Source: Paeniglutamicibacter gangotriensis Lz1y
GTDB lineage: Bacteria; Actinomycetota; Actinomycetes; Actinomycetales; Micrococcaceae
DNA length: 64,000 bases
NCBI RefSeq assembly: GCF_000348945.1
Contig: NZ_AOCK01000004.1
Coordinates: forward strand, 186,001 to 250,000
Direction: 5' to 3'
Shown here: positions 42,854-52,598 of the stretch, piece by piece
Numbering within the stretch: position 1 is the stretch's first letter
How the letters are laid out: every line of letters begins with the position of its first letter
Program-made: the position numbers and the translations under genes
The notes under the pieces: generated by a model
Seen by the model: only the letters and a program-made list of their open reading frames with translations
What the model was told of the DNA's origin: nothing
Databases searched by the model: none

Positions 42854-43858
42854 ATGAACCAGCTGCCCTCCCTTGACGAGCTCATCGATGCTTCCCACGT
42901 GGTGTCCTTACCCATGAACGTGCAGTTTCGCGGGGTGCGGCACCGTGAGGCGATGCTTCTGGAAGGACCGGCTGGATGGGGCGAATTCTCCCCGTTCCTG
43001 GAATACGGCCCGGTGGAAGCCGCAGCCTGGCTGCGCTCGGCCATCGAGGCGGCCTGGGAAGGCTACCCGGACCCGGTGCGTCACACGGTTCCGGTCAATG
43101 CAACTCTCCCCGCGGTCGGGCCAGAGCACATCGCCGGCGTCCTAGCGTCCTACGACGCTGCCCACACCATTAAGGTCAAGGTCGCGGAGAAGGGCCAGGA
43201 CCTTGCCCAGGACATCGCCCGGGTGGCCGAAGTCCGCCGGTTGTTGCCCGGGGCAGCGATCCGCATCGACGCCAACGCCGGATGGTCCCACGATGAGGCC
43301 ATGACCGGGCTGGAAGCCCTGGCCGAGTTCGGACTGCAATATGCCGAACAGCCGGTGGCCGGTATCGAGGGGCTGGCTCGGGTGCGCAAGGAAGTGGCTC
43401 GTCGCGGGCTCGGGGTGTTGATCGCCGCCGACGAATCGGTGCGCAAGGAATCGGACCCGCTGGCCGTGGCACGTGCCGGGGCAGCGGACCTGATTATCAT
43501 CAAGGCCCAGCCGCTGGGCGGGGTACGCCGGGCACTGGCGGTGGTTCGCGATGCAGGGTTGCCTGCTGTGGTTTCCTCGGCCCTGGACACCTCCATCGGA
43601 CTGCGACAGGGCGCCGCACTAGCAGCAGCCCTGCCCGAACTGCCCTACGCCTGCGGGCTGGCCACCGGATCACTCTTCTCCACGGACATCACCACCGACA
43701 GGTTCCTAGCGGTCAACGGGGAACTGCACCTGCGGGAGATCGCGGCGGACCCGGACCTCATGCGCCGACACGGCGTTGATCCTGAACGCCGGTCCTGGTG
43801 GAACCAACGCCTGGCCGACTGCCACGTCCAACTGCAGCGATCCGGTTCCAGGCCCTGA
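42854..43858 (+). CDS. menC: o-Succinylbenzoate synthase
   Basis: 334 aa. Enolase superfamily: Lys in TIKVKVAEKGQD, metal-binding Asp in RIDANAGWS, Glu in YAEQPVAGIEG, Asp in IAADESVRK, and Lys in LIIIKAQPLGG. Dehydrates SHCHC to o-succinylbenzoate in menaquinone synthesis. ATG 42854 lies 7 nt after TAGGCT. menD, menF, menG and a polyprenyl synthase follow within 13 kb. Confidence 0.92.
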   Translation: MNQLPSLDELIDASHVVSLPMNVQFRGVRHREAMLLEGPAGWGEFSPFLEYGPVEAAAWLRSAIEAAWEGYPDPVRHTVPVNATLPAVGPEHIAGVLASYDAAHTIKVKVAEKGQDLAQDIARVAEVRRLLPGAAIRIDANAGWSHDEAMTGLEALAEFGLQYAEQPVAGIEGLARVRKEVARRGLGVLIAADESVRKESDPLAVARAGAADLIIIKAQPLGGVRRALAVVRDAGLPAVVSSALDTSIGLRQGAALAAALPELPYACGLATGSLFSTDITTDRFLAVNGELHLREIAADPDLMRRHGVDPERRSWWNQRLADCHVQLQRSGSRP

Positions 43859-44024
43859 CCCGGCACTCCTCCCAAGGGGTGACGTCCCTCACTTTTTCGG
43901 GAAATAGCAATACATGACACGTGCCGGACACCGCGCGTTAACCTTCCGGCGGCCGGGTGCTCACCGGTGGCTGGAACGCTATAAATCGAAGTCATCCACT
44001 CGATCGCGTTGCACGGAGATAACC

Positions 44025-46181
44025 ATGAGCCTCACCCGCACCTTCCTTCCCATGCTCGGTCACACTCGCGGTAACCGCGACGCGGCCACCTGCCACTTCA
44101 AGTGCGGTAATGCCTGCGCTAAGGACGTGTGCAACACCAGCGAAAACGGCTACTTCCGTGACATTGCCGATTCGGCGCTTGGGCGCCGTGCCGTTCTGGG
44201 GCTCGGTGCGGTCGCCTCGGCCGCCCTGGTCATCGGCACCGAAGCCTTCGGGACGCCTGCCGCTCACGCCGACACCATCGTTGCGCCGAAGGGCGGCGGA
44301 AAACTCAACTTCAAGGCCATCGCGCCGGTTCCCCGCACCCGCGACGCCATGACCGTGCCCGAAGGCTACGATTGGGCGCCGGTGATCCGCTGGGGTGACC
44401 CGCTGTTCAATAACGCCCCGGCCTTCGACATCACCAAGCAGAGCGCCAAGCGCCAGGCAGGCCAATTCGGCTACAACAACGACTACCTGAACATCATCGT
44501 GGACAAGTACTCTGGACGCTCCGGCGTCCTGGTGGCCAACCACGAGTACACCAACGAAGACTTGATGTTCGATCCGGCATGGTATGAGGCCAACAAGTCC
44601 GAAGCGGCAAAGATCGCCATGGCAGCCCACGGATTCTCCGTGGTCGAAGTCAAGCGTGTGAAGGCCGGAACCCCGTGGTCCTATATTCGCGGGGGAGAGC
44701 GTAACCGCCGCATCACCGCTACCACTGCCTTTGCCATCGACGGTCCGGTCGCGGGTTCCGAGCTGCTCAAGACCGTGGCGGACCCGACCGGGCGCAAGGT
44801 GCTGGGTACCTTGAACAACTGCGCCGGCGGCACCACCCCCTGGGGCACCGTGCTCTCCGGCGAAGAGAACTTCAACCAGTACTTCCGCGGGACCGGAACA
44901 GCCAACGATGCTCGGTACGGCATCTCGGATGAGGCCACCGAGCGCGGCTGGGAAGATGTAGACCCGCGCTTCTCCGCCCACAACCCCGGCTATGAGAACG
45001 AGATCAACCGCTTCGGTTGGATCGTGGAGATTGACCCGCAGAACCCGAACTCAACCCCTGTCAAGCACACCGCCATGGGCCGTTTCAAGCACGAAGGCGC
45101 CAACGTGGCCGTCGCCAAGGACGGGCGCGTGGTGGCTTACTCGGGTGACGACGAGCGTTTCGACTACGTCTACAAGTTCGTTTCCAAGGACAAGTACCGC
45201 CGAGGGGACCGCAGGCACAACATGACCCTGCTCTCCGAAGGCGATCTCTACGTTGCCAAGTTCTCCGGGAACTCACCGGCCGCCCAGATCGATGGATCCG
45301 GCGCGGTTCCGGCGGACGGTTCCTTCGACGGCAGCGGAACTTGGATTCCGCTGGTGCAGGACGGCGTCTCTAAGGTCCAAGGCATGAGCCTGGACGAGGT
45401 GCTGGTCTACACACGTCTGGCCGGCGACAAGGTCGGGGCCACCAAGATGGACCGTCCCGAGGATGTGGAACCGAGCCCGGTCACCGGCAAGCTCTACATC
45501 GCACTGACCAACAACACCCAGCGAGACACCTCCGGCAAGGCCACCGTCGATGAGGCCAACCCGCGGACCAAGAACCGCGATGGGCACGTCATCGAGCTGA
45601 CCGAGCGCAACAACAACGCCACAGGAACCGAATTCATTTGGAACATCCTGCTGGTCGCAGGGGATCCGTCGAAAGACGAGAGCACCTACTTCTCGGGATT
45701 CCCGAAGAACAAGGTTTCACCGATCGCCTGCCCAGACAATCTGGCCTTCGACTCGAACGGCAACCTGTGGATCTCCACCGACGGTCAGCCGGGCACCATC
45801 GGCTACTGCGACGCCCTGCACAAGGTCACCCTGACCGGCAGGGAGCGCGGCAAGGTCGAACAGTTCCTGGCAGTCCCGGCGGGTGCTGAGACCTGCGGTC
45901 CGCTGATCCACGACCGCGACGGATCGGTGTTCGTCTCCGTCCAGCACCCGGGCGAGGGTGGCACCTTCAAGGACCCGACGTCCTTCTTCCCCGATTACGT
46001 CATGAACCCCTCCAAGGCCAAGCGCGGAGAGGTCTACGGGCCGCGGCCCTCGGTGGTCCAGGTCTTCACCACGGCGAAGGGCCATGGCCCTAAGGACAAA
46101 GACAAAGACAATAACGGCAACGGCCACGGAAACAACAAGGGCAACGGCCACGGCAACAACAAAGGCAACAACCAGAAGTAA
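44025..46181 (+). CDS. phoX: PhoX-type phosphatase, Tat-exported
   Basis: 718 aa from ATG 44025 (CACGGAG 7 nt upstream). N-terminal Cys cluster (CHFKCGNACAKDVC) then a Tat-like GRRAVLGLGAVASAALV segment. DUF839/PhoX body with TLNNCAGGTTPWGTVLSGEENF, GRFKHEGANVA and CPDNLAFDSNGNLWIS. A Ca2+/Fe3+-dependent alkaline phosphatase outside the membrane. The last ~35 residues are Lys/Asp then Asn-Gly-His repeats, low-complexity and possibly surface-binding. No clear Pho box was seen upstream. Note that a PhoD-like phosphatase elsewhere in the window is a pseudogene. Confidence 0.92.
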   Translation: MSLTRTFLPMLGHTRGNRDAATCHFKCGNACAKDVCNTSENGYFRDIADSALGRRAVLGLGAVASAALVIGTEAFGTPAAHADTIVAPKGGGKLNFKAIAPVPRTRDAMTVPEGYDWAPVIRWGDPLFNNAPAFDITKQSAKRQAGQFGYNNDYLNIIVDKYSGRSGVLVANHEYTNEDLMFDPAWYEANKSEAAKIAMAAHGFSVVEVKRVKAGTPWSYIRGGERNRRITATTAFAIDGPVAGSELLKTVADPTGRKVLGTLNNCAGGTTPWGTVLSGEENFNQYFRGTGTANDARYGISDEATERGWEDVDPRFSAHNPGYENEINRFGWIVEIDPQNPNSTPVKHTAMGRFKHEGANVAVAKDGRVVAYSGDDERFDYVYKFVSKDKYRRGDRRHNMTLLSEGDLYVAKFSGNSPAAQIDGSGAVPADGSFDGSGTWIPLVQDGVSKVQGMSLDEVLVYTRLAGDKVGATKMDRPEDVEPSPVTGKLYIALTNNTQRDTSGKATVDEANPRTKNRDGHVIELTERNNNATGTEFIWNILLVAGDPSKDESTYFSGFPKNKVSPIACPDNLAFDSNGNLWISTDGQPGTIGYCDALHKVTLTGRERGKVEQFLAVPAGAETCGPLIHDRDGSVFVSVQHPGEGGTFKDPTSFFPDYVMNPSKAKRGEVYGPRPSVVQVFTTAKGHGPKDKDKDNNGNGHGNNKGNGHGNNKGNNQK

Positions 46182-46219
46182 CTACAGAGCGCCCGCGGAT
46201 TCCGGGCGCGGGCCAGCGT

Positions 46220-46266
46220 AATGCTCCTCGTACCAGCGGTTTGACACCGTTGGTACGGAGAGCATT
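46220..46266 (+). terminator. Terminator after phoX
   Basis: 20-bp arms, 17 paired, around TTTGACA (AATGCTCCTCGTACCAGCGG / CCGTTGGTACGGAGAGCATT), followed by TTGCTTG. Confidence 0.75.
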
Positions 46267-46367
46267 TTGCTTGCCAAAAAAATTCCCCGTGTTGGCGGTT
46301 GTCAGGAATGTCCGGATGCCGGAAATAGCTAGTGTGTAAGACTTCCCAACGAGATCGAGGGAGGCCC

Positions 46368-46895
46368 ATGCAACCGGATGCAAGGTTGCTGGAGGGCGAA
46401 AGTAGACCCCCAAGCGCACCCGAAGAACTGTTCAGCAGTTTCTACCGTCAGCATTATTGGTTGGTCCTGGCGTTTGCTCAGCGACGGATCAACAACCACG
46501 AGACGGCACGTGATCTTGCCAGCGAGACCTTCAGGGTCGCTTGGACCAAGTTCGAGCAGGCCGAGCAGCTGGGTCTGGCCTTCCTGTACCAGACCTGCAA
46601 GAACCTGATCGGCAACGAATACCGGCGCCAACTGCGAGTTGCTGCACTTGAGGTCAAGTTGCAGCACTGCCCGGATCGGGGTACCAGCGACGAACACGCG
46701 GCCAGGTTGCGTGAGGCCATGCTGGGAATGCGCGATGCAGAGCGCGAGACCCTGTACCTGACGTACTGGGAGGAATTGAGCGCCCAACAGCTTTCAGAGA
46801 TCCTGGGCTGCACCGTGGAAGCGGCGTGGGCTCGCATCAGCCGCGCCCGTAAATCCCTCAAGCACATCCTACGAAGCGAGGTCCCCAATGCGTAA
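46368..46895 (+). CDS. ECF-type RNA polymerase sigma factor
   Basis: 175 aa from ATG 46368 (GAGGGAGG 4-6 nt upstream). Region 2: FSSFYRQHYWLVLAFAQRRI...ARDLASETFRVAW. Region 4: GMRDAERETLYLTYWEELSAQQLSEILGCTVEAAWARISRA. Overlaps the next gene by 8 bp. The partner is an anti-sigma-like membrane protein gene that is interrupted by TAG. The regulon is unknown; phoX sits upstream but is separated by a terminator. Confidence 0.93.
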   Translation: MQPDARLLEGESRPPSAPEELFSSFYRQHYWLVLAFAQRRINNHETARDLASETFRVAWTKFEQAEQLGLAFLYQTCKNLIGNEYRRQLRVAALEVKLQHCPDRGTSDEHAARLREAMLGMRDAERETLYLTYWEELSAQQLSEILGCTVEAAWARISRARKSLKHILRSEVPNA

Positions 46896-48093
46896 GCAAT
46901 TTTTCGAGGACGACAACATGCTCGATGCCGGGATCCGGACCTCGAACCCGTTCCCTGTCGAACAGACGCCGGCGCTGAACCAACGAGCCCTGGACGATCT
47001 GGCCTCCATCTTGGCCGAACCGGCGAGCGCCAATGATTCCGTCGATGACTCGACGAAGCGCGGCGAAGACGCGGTGGAGGAATCAATGCCGAGCAACGTG
47101 GTTGCGCTGGGAACCTAGCGCAAGACCACACGTCGTTGGGTCCTGGGGACCTTGGCCGCTGCCGCCGTGGCAGCGCTCCTGGCGGTGCCGCTGGGATCCG
47201 TTTTGGATGGCACCACCAAGGCGACCGCGTCGCCCCTGCCGCTGACAAGCATCAAACCAGCCACGATGAGTACGGATGAAGCTGTTGCAGCGCTAATTGA
47301 AGCTGTTGCAGCGCTAATTGAAGCTGCCCAGAGGCATTCCGAACCCGCGGACTTCAACGCCGGCCACCTGACGGTTGGCCGTTGGGAGGCCGGGTCCATG
47401 TTCGTTCCCTTGGCAGATCAGTACACAGATCCTGTGGTTCTCGAGGACGGCACCGGAACAATCACCTTGATCGAGGGTGATGTCGACGAACGGATCTCTA
47501 TCCCGACGGTGACCGAGACCCGACGGGCCAAGGATCTCAGCGGCAGCATCACACAGACCGTGGGTGACCCATTTTCGATCACCGGCGAAACCGTCACGTT
47601 TGTTCCCTTCGACGGGAACCAAGTCCCAGGCAGCGTCGACACCATCGATTTCAAGCCCGGCGAAATGCAACTCTGGTTCAAGACGGCCCCGAGTAGCGAC
47701 CCCACCAAGCTTTTCGACCAGATCCGGATGTTCCAGGCATCCAATAGCGCCGCAGTTGGTGACGGTTCGGAGGGGTTCGTGCAAAGCCTGGGGTTCATGC
47801 TGACGGACTGGAAACCGGACCAGTCCCAAAGTATAGCGGTGTTGAACATGCTGCCCAAGATCAAGGGCTTGGAATTTCTGGGTACGAGCACTGACCGGTG
47901 GGATCGCGCAGTCATGGTCTTCGGCGTCAAGACGCCCGGCATGGGCGGCACCAACCAGAGCATGATCATGTTCAATCCGGACACCGGACGCCCCATCGAC
48001 TATGTCGAGGAATTCCATGTTGACCGGAACGATAGCACCCAGGACCGGGACTTCATCGATATGGTTACCCGCTATATCGCCATCTCCGAATAG
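46888..48093 (+). pseudogene. Anti-sigma-like membrane protein gene, interrupted by in-frame TAG
   Basis: ATG 46888 overlaps the sigma-factor stop. 76 residues (ASD-like, ...SNVVALGT), then TAG at 47116-47118. The same frame goes on with RKTTRRWVLGTLAAAAVAALLAVPLG, a membrane segment, and a ~280-residue extracytoplasmic domain of the CU044_5270 type to TAA 48091. CAG to TAG at one base explains it; nothing else in the 402 codons is broken. As it stands a free N-terminal piece would be made, unless the TAG is read through. A 21-bp tandem duplication lies at 47278-47319. Confidence 0.8.
47278..47319 (+). repeat. 21-bp tandem duplication in the anti-sigma-like gene
   Basis: Two exact 21-bp copies encoding EAVAALI twice, followed by a partial third (GAAGCTG). 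The identity suggests a recent event. Frame is kept. Confidence 0.93.
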
Positions 48094-48136
48094 GCGGAAA
48101 GGGGTTCTGGTCGGGGACGGAATTAGGATGGTAGTC

Positions 48137-49840
48137 ATGCCCTCCGATTCCGTCCCCGAACTTTCCTCCATGGACGTTGCCCGCCTGTTGCTTGCCACAC
48201 TGCAGACCCACGAGGTCCGCGACGTGGTGATCTGCCCCGGATCACGCAGCGCCCCGCTGGCTTACGCACTGGCCGAGGCGGAAGCCGCAGGAACCATTCG
48301 TCTGCACGTGCGCATCGACGAACGTGATGCCGGGTTCACTGCGCTAGGGCTGAGCCTGGCCAGCGGCGCACCCGTACCGGTGGTGACCACCTCGGGCACC
48401 GCGGTGGGGGAGCTGCTGCCCGCGGTCATGGAAGCCAACCACGTGGGGGCCCGGCTCGTGGTGCTCTCAGCCGACCGCCCCACCGAGCTGCACGGCACCG
48501 GAGCCAACCAGACCACCAACCAGATCGACTTGTTTGGTGTGCACGTGCGCAGCAGCATCAATATCTCGGCCGGGGGGAATCCCGATTCGCTAGTAGCCTC
48601 GGCGATGGCCGCGGCCGCAGGAACGAATCTGCTGGCTCCCGGTCCGGTCCAGATCAACGTGGCCTTCCGGGACCCGCTGGTTCCTGGGCCGGGAGACTCG
48701 CTGCCTACCTTCGGAGCGAACCTCTCCAGCCCGCCGGTCCCACAGAATCACGAGAACAACATCAGCTGGGGGACTCCGCAGCAGGGCGCAGAATTTCGGA
48801 CCGTGGTGGTCGCGGGACACGGAGCCGGCCCCGAGGCAGAAGACTTCGCCCGGGCACTTGGGCTTCCGCTCTTTGCTGAACCAAGCTCCAATGCCAGGTT
48901 CGGCCCGAATGCCATCGGCCCCTACCGACCATTGCTGGCCCGGCACGCGCACCGCATCGAACGGGTGGTGCTCTTTGGTCGGGCGACCCTGAGTCGACCG
49001 GTGGCGCTGTTGCTGGGAAACACCGACATCCAGACTGCTTTGTGGGCACCGAAGCCCGCACCTTGGTTTGAACCGGGCCGCAGACGCGAGCAACTCATTT
49101 CCAAGGCCGCTGAACTGGTCCGTTTTGCCGGGAATCCTCCGGCCGGATGGTTGGGCTGCTGGCAGGAGCTGGGGAAGCAAGCAGAAACACTCATCGAGGA
49201 ATGCGTGGATGCCGGCGGTCTCTTGAACGGTCCGGTGGTCGCGCGCGAAGTGTGGGCGCGGGTCGAAGGAAACCTGGTTTTGGGATCCTCCAACGTGATC
49301 CGGGATGTGGATCTTTGCGGGACACCTGCGGACCGGACCAAGGCACGCATTTACGCCAACCGCGGGCTGGCCGGCATCGACGGTACGGTAGCCACCGCCA
49401 CGGGTATTGCCCGGGCACGCACGGCAACCAAGACCACGCTGTTGGTCGGGGATGTGACATTCCTGCACGATGTGGGCGGTCTGCTGATCGGTGACGGGGA
49501 ACCCGAGCCCGAGATGGAGGTGGTGGTCCTCAACGATGCTGGCGGGGCCATCTTCTCCACCCTCGAACACGGGGCCGTCGCGGAATCGGGCAACTACGCC
49601 AACGCCGTCGAACGGCTTTTTGCCACCCCGCACAAGGTGCGTATCTCCTCTCTGGCCGAGGCCTACGGATGGCAATACGTCGGGGTGCAAAGTCTTGACG
49701 AGCTCAGGAAGTTATTGTCCACCGGTGCCACAGGGAGGCGGATCATCGAAGTCGTCGTATCGCGCAAGGAACTGCGGACGATGCACACTTCGATCGCCGA
49801 CGCGGTGAATACGCTGTCCTGGCCGGTCGCCGAAGGCTGA
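48137..49840 (+). CDS. menD: MenD, SEPHCHC synthase
   Basis: 567 aa. Thiamine-diphosphate enzyme with VVICPGSRSAPLAYALAEA at the start, a transhydrogenase-like middle and C-terminal LGSSNVIRDVDL, VGDVTFLHDVGGLL and the PP-domain motif. Joins isochorismate and 2-oxoglutarate. ATG 48137 is 7 nt after TAGGAT; ATG 48128 is an alternative. The start lies 44 bp after the anti-sigma-like gene. Confidence 0.93.
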   Translation: MPSDSVPELSSMDVARLLLATLQTHEVRDVVICPGSRSAPLAYALAEAEAAGTIRLHVRIDERDAGFTALGLSLASGAPVPVVTTSGTAVGELLPAVMEANHVGARLVVLSADRPTELHGTGANQTTNQIDLFGVHVRSSINISAGGNPDSLVASAMAAAAGTNLLAPGPVQINVAFRDPLVPGPGDSLPTFGANLSSPPVPQNHENNISWGTPQQGAEFRTVVVAGHGAGPEAEDFARALGLPLFAEPSSNARFGPNAIGPYRPLLARHAHRIERVVLFGRATLSRPVALLLGNTDIQTALWAPKPAPWFEPGRRREQLISKAAELVRFAGNPPAGWLGCWQELGKQAETLIEECVDAGGLLNGPVVAREVWARVEGNLVLGSSNVIRDVDLCGTPADRTKARIYANRGLAGIDGTVATATGIARARTATKTTLLVGDVTFLHDVGGLLIGDGEPEPEMEVVVLNDAGGAIFSTLEHGAVAESGNYANAVERLFATPHKVRISSLAEAYGWQYVGVQSLDELRKLLSTGATGRRIIEVVVSRKELRTMHTSIADAVNTLSWPVAEG

Positions 49841-49892
49841 ACCAGGAATCGTTCCAGGCCACCGTGGGTTGCCGTTTCCTGCTGGCACAACA

Positions 49893-49935
49893 AAGCTCGG
49901 GCCCCCAGTCCTTGATGGACGGATGACCCGAGCTT
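49893..49935. terminator. Hairpin between menD and the ABC transporter genes
   Basis: Arms AAGCTCGGG / CCCGAGCTT, 9 bp with a 25-nt loop, between converging units. Modest stem, no long T run. Confidence 0.5.
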
Positions 49936-49959
49936 GGAAGTGAATAACAGGCCGAGGTG

Positions 49960-50748
49960 CTACTCGGCGATCTCCACGTGGGTGGGATCGAGCACGCGCC
50001 TCAGGAAATCCTGGGTACGCGGCTGCTGCGGGTTACCGATAACGTCCTTGGCCGGGCCTTCTTCAACTACGACGCCGCCGTCCATGAAGACCACGCGGTC
50101 GGCGACCTCCTTGGCGAAAGACATCTCGTGGGTCACCACCAGCATGGTCATGCCGGCCTTGGCCAGCGAGCGCATGATGGCTAGGACTTCGCCCACGGTT
50201 TCCGGGTCAAGGGCCGAGGTCGGCTCGTCAAAGAGCATCAGCGTCGGGTCCATGGACAATGCACGGGCAATGGCAACACGTTGCTGCTGGCCGCCGGAGA
50301 GCTGGTCCGGGAACCGATCACCGTAGTCGCCGAGTCCCACGCGGGTGAGGTTCTTCTGGGCCGTTTCCTTGGCTTGTGCTGCGGAACGTTTGAGGACTTT
50401 GGTCTGCGCCACCGTGCAGTTCTGCATGACAGTCAGGTGCGGGAACAGGTTGAACTGTTGGAACACCATGCCGACCTTCTGGCGCATCGTGTCCAGATTG
50501 ACATCAAGATCGGTGGCCTCGAAGCCGCCGACGTGGATGATTCCGGCATTGGGTTGTTCCAGGAGGTTGACGCAGCGCAGCAGCGTCGATTTTCCCGAAC
50601 CCGAGGGCCCGATGAGGCATACAACTTCGCCGGGCTTGACCTCGAGGTCGATGCCCTTGAGGACTTCGTTGTCGCCGTAGGACTTGTGCAGGCCCCGGAT
50701 GTCTACGCCTGAAGCCTTGAACGTGGTTTGGGTGTTGTTGTCAGTCAT
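49960..50748 (-). CDS. Amino-acid ABC transporter ATPase
   Basis: 262 aa. Walker [11 protein letters not shown], signature [15 protein letters not shown], Walker [14 protein letters not shown]-loop VTHEMSFA. GlnQ/GltL-type. Third gene of an operon with the permease and the binding protein; start is 11 bp after the permease stop. A second such transporter, with fused SBP-permease, is at 20.5 kb. Confidence 0.94.
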   Translation of the reverse strand: MTDNNTQTTFKASGVDIRGLHKSYGDNEVLKGIDLEVKPGEVVCLIGPSGSGKSTLLRCVNLLEQPNAGIIHVGGFEATDLDVNLDTMRQKVGMVFQQFNLFPHLTVMQNCTVAQTKVLKRSAAQAKETAQKNLTRVGLGDYGDRFPDQLSGGQQQRVAIARALSMDPTLMLFDEPTSALDPETVGEVLAIMRSLAKAGMTMLVVTHEMSFAKEVADRVVFMDGGVVVEEGPAKDVIGNPQQPRTQDFLRRVLDPTHVEIAE

Positions 50749-50759
50749 GAGGAGATTCC

Positions 50760-51554
50760 CTATCGCTTCGTCCGTGCAGTACGGGATTCAAACTTTCGAG
50801 CGACCAGGCTCAACGGAACGGTGATTACCAGGTAGAGGGCACCGGCCACAATCAACGGGGTGATTCCGGCCCCGAGGGAGGTGATGCCGTCGCGCCCGAT
50901 CTTGGTCATTTCGTACTGGGCCATGCTCGCTCCCAGAATAAAGGCCAGGGAAGAGTCCTTGGTCAGCAAGATGACCTCGTTGGTCATTGGCGGAAGGACG
51001 ATCTTGAATGCTTGGGGGATCACGATGGTGATCATGGCTCGCCACGCGGGCATGCCGAGGGACCGAGCGGCCTCGATCTGGCCCTTGGGAACAGCCTGCA
51101 GACCTGCACGCAGGGTTTCGGCGATGTAGGCCGCCGAAACCAAGCCAAGAGAAACCATGACCACTACTGGTTGCGGCCAGCTGGTGCCGGGGAAAGCGGT
51201 AGGTACACCGTAGCCAAAAGCGATCAGGACCAGGATGGCTGGAACTCCGCGGAAGAACTCGATGAATCCGGTCGCCAACCAACGGTACGGTGCGAAGCTG
51301 GCCATCTTCATCAGCGCAAGGAGCAATCCGAGGGTCAAGCCGAAGGCAAAGGAGATGACGGTGTAGAACACGGTGTTCTTCAGTCCGACGGTGATCAGGT
51401 CGGGGAAGATGGGGCCAAGCTTGTCGAACGCGAAGAAATTTTCGCCGAGGATCTTCCAATCGACTTGGAGCACCACGGCCACGATGATGCCGACGAAGAT
51501 GACGATTTGGATGATTTTGCTTAATCGGGCGCGTTGACGAGTAGTCATGGCCAT
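50760..51554 (-). CDS. Amino-acid ABC transporter permease
   Basis: 264 aa from ATG 51554 (AAAGG ~11 nt upstream; ATG 51548 also fits). Five or six membrane segments; HisM/GlnP-type, EAA loop region [17 protein letters not shown]. Works with the ATPase and the binding lipoprotein of the same operon. An inverted repeat in the spacer before it could tune its expression. Confidence 0.93.
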   Translation of the reverse strand: MAMTTRQRARLSKIIQIVIFVGIIVAVVLQVDWKILGENFFAFDKLGPIFPDLITVGLKNTVFYTVISFAFGLTLGLLLALMKMASFAPYRWLATGFIEFFRGVPAILVLIAFGYGVPTAFPGTSWPQPVVVMVSLGLVSAAYIAETLRAGLQAVPKGQIEAARSLGMPAWRAMITIVIPQAFKIVLPPMTNEVILLTKDSSLAFILGASMAQYEMTKIGRDGITSLGAGITPLIVAGALYLVITVPLSLVARKFESRTARTKR

Positions 51555-51580
51555 GGGATTGAAGCCTTTCGTGAAAGATA

Positions 51581-51617
51581 GCGAGGCCCCGGTTCCGATC
51601 GGGAGCCAGGGCCTCGC
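51581..51617 (-). terminator. Hairpin between binding-protein and permease genes
   Basis: GCGAGGCCC / GGGCCTCGC arms with further inner complementarity (GGTTCC to GGGAGCC), between the lipoprotein stop and the permease start. Probably an internal attenuator or mRNA stabiliser giving more binding protein than permease. Confidence 0.55.
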
Positions 51618-51646
51618 CTGAGAACATGCATCAAACGGGAATGACT

Positions 51647-52438
51647 TTAGTTGGTTGCGCCGAACCAGGTTTCGGTGAACTTGGCCAGTGATCCATCATC
51701 GGTCAGACGTTTGAGCGTCGTATTGACCTGGTCCAGCATGGCCGTTGCTCCCTTGGGGACGGCAACGCCCAGCTGTTCGCCGGTCGTGAAGTCCGCAACA
51801 CGCTTGAGTGTCGGGTCATCCTTGATGGCGTAGCCAAGCACAGACTGGTTTCCCAAGGTGGCAACGGTTGTCCCGGCCTTCAACGAAGCGAGCTGGAGGC
51901 CCGAGTCCTCGTAGCCGATGGCGTCAAGACCGTTTTCCTTGGCAAATTTTGCGCCCGTGGTGGCCTGCTGCACGCCGACCTTCTTGCCCTTGGCGGACTC
52001 CAGATCGGTGACGCCCGATCCTTCCTTGGCGACGAGAGTCAGATCGTCATCCATGTAGGGGGAGGAGAAATCCATGTTTCCCTTGCGGGCATCGGTGATG
52101 GAAACCGAGGAAATGGCGATATCGCACTGGGTCTTGAAAAGCCCGGATTCAATGGCATCGAAGCTGGAATCAATCACGGAGAGTTCAACCTCCATGTCTT
52201 TGGCGATTTCGGCGGCGATATCCATATCGAAGCCGACGATCTTGCCTTCTTTGTTGGTGAACTCGAACGGCTCGTACGGGATGTCTGAACAAACGGTGAG
52301 CTTGCCCTCGCTGATCAGCGTGATGCCGCTGGCGTCCGAGGACGCTGCCGGGGTATCGCTGTTGCCGCAGGCCGTCAGTGCCAAGGTGCCAACGGCAGCC
52401 ACTGCCAGTGACTTGAGTACGGTTGATGAAATCCGCAT
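51647..52438 (-). CDS. Amino-acid ABC transporter binding lipoprotein
   Basis: 263 aa. Lipobox L-T-A-C (Cys24). SBP family 3: LTVCSDIPYEPFEF, GFDMDIAAEIAKDMEVEL, DFSSPYMDDDLTLVA, GVQQATTGAKFA. Brings a polar amino acid to the permease at the outer membrane face. First gene of the operon. The 160 bp before it hold the promoter; nothing else found. Confidence 0.93.
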   Translation of the reverse strand: MRISSTVLKSLAVAAVGTLALTACGNSDTPAASSDASGITLISEGKLTVCSDIPYEPFEFTNKEGKIVGFDMDIAAEIAKDMEVELSVIDSSFDAIESGLFKTQCDIAISSVSITDARKGNMDFSSPYMDDDLTLVAKEGSGVTDLESAKGKKVGVQQATTGAKFAKENGLDAIGYEDSGLQLASLKAGTTVATLGNQSVLGYAIKDDPTLKRVADFTTGEQLGVAVPKGATAMLDQVNTTLKRLTDDGSLAKFTETWFGATN

Positions 52439-52598
52439 GGAGTGTGATCCTTCTCTAGGTGATCGCTCGCAGGTCTTGCGTCGGAGATCATTCTAACCGT
52501 CGGCGCAACACTTTGAGATATGCCTCACAGGCTACATAGAGTTTCTCCTTGTAAACAAGGGCTGTTGTGCAACTGTTATGTCGGCCGTTTCGCCGGCG

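Noticed and set aside
43859-44024. Pho box upstream of phoX
   Set aside because: GTTAACC and GCTCACC are present once each but not as regular direct repeats, so no PhoP site can be supported.
19881-47118. Genome-wide recoding of TAG as a sense codon
   Set aside because: TAG is the natural end of many intact genes here (for example paaZ and the ASCH gene), so general recoding is excluded; only occasional readthrough remains possible.
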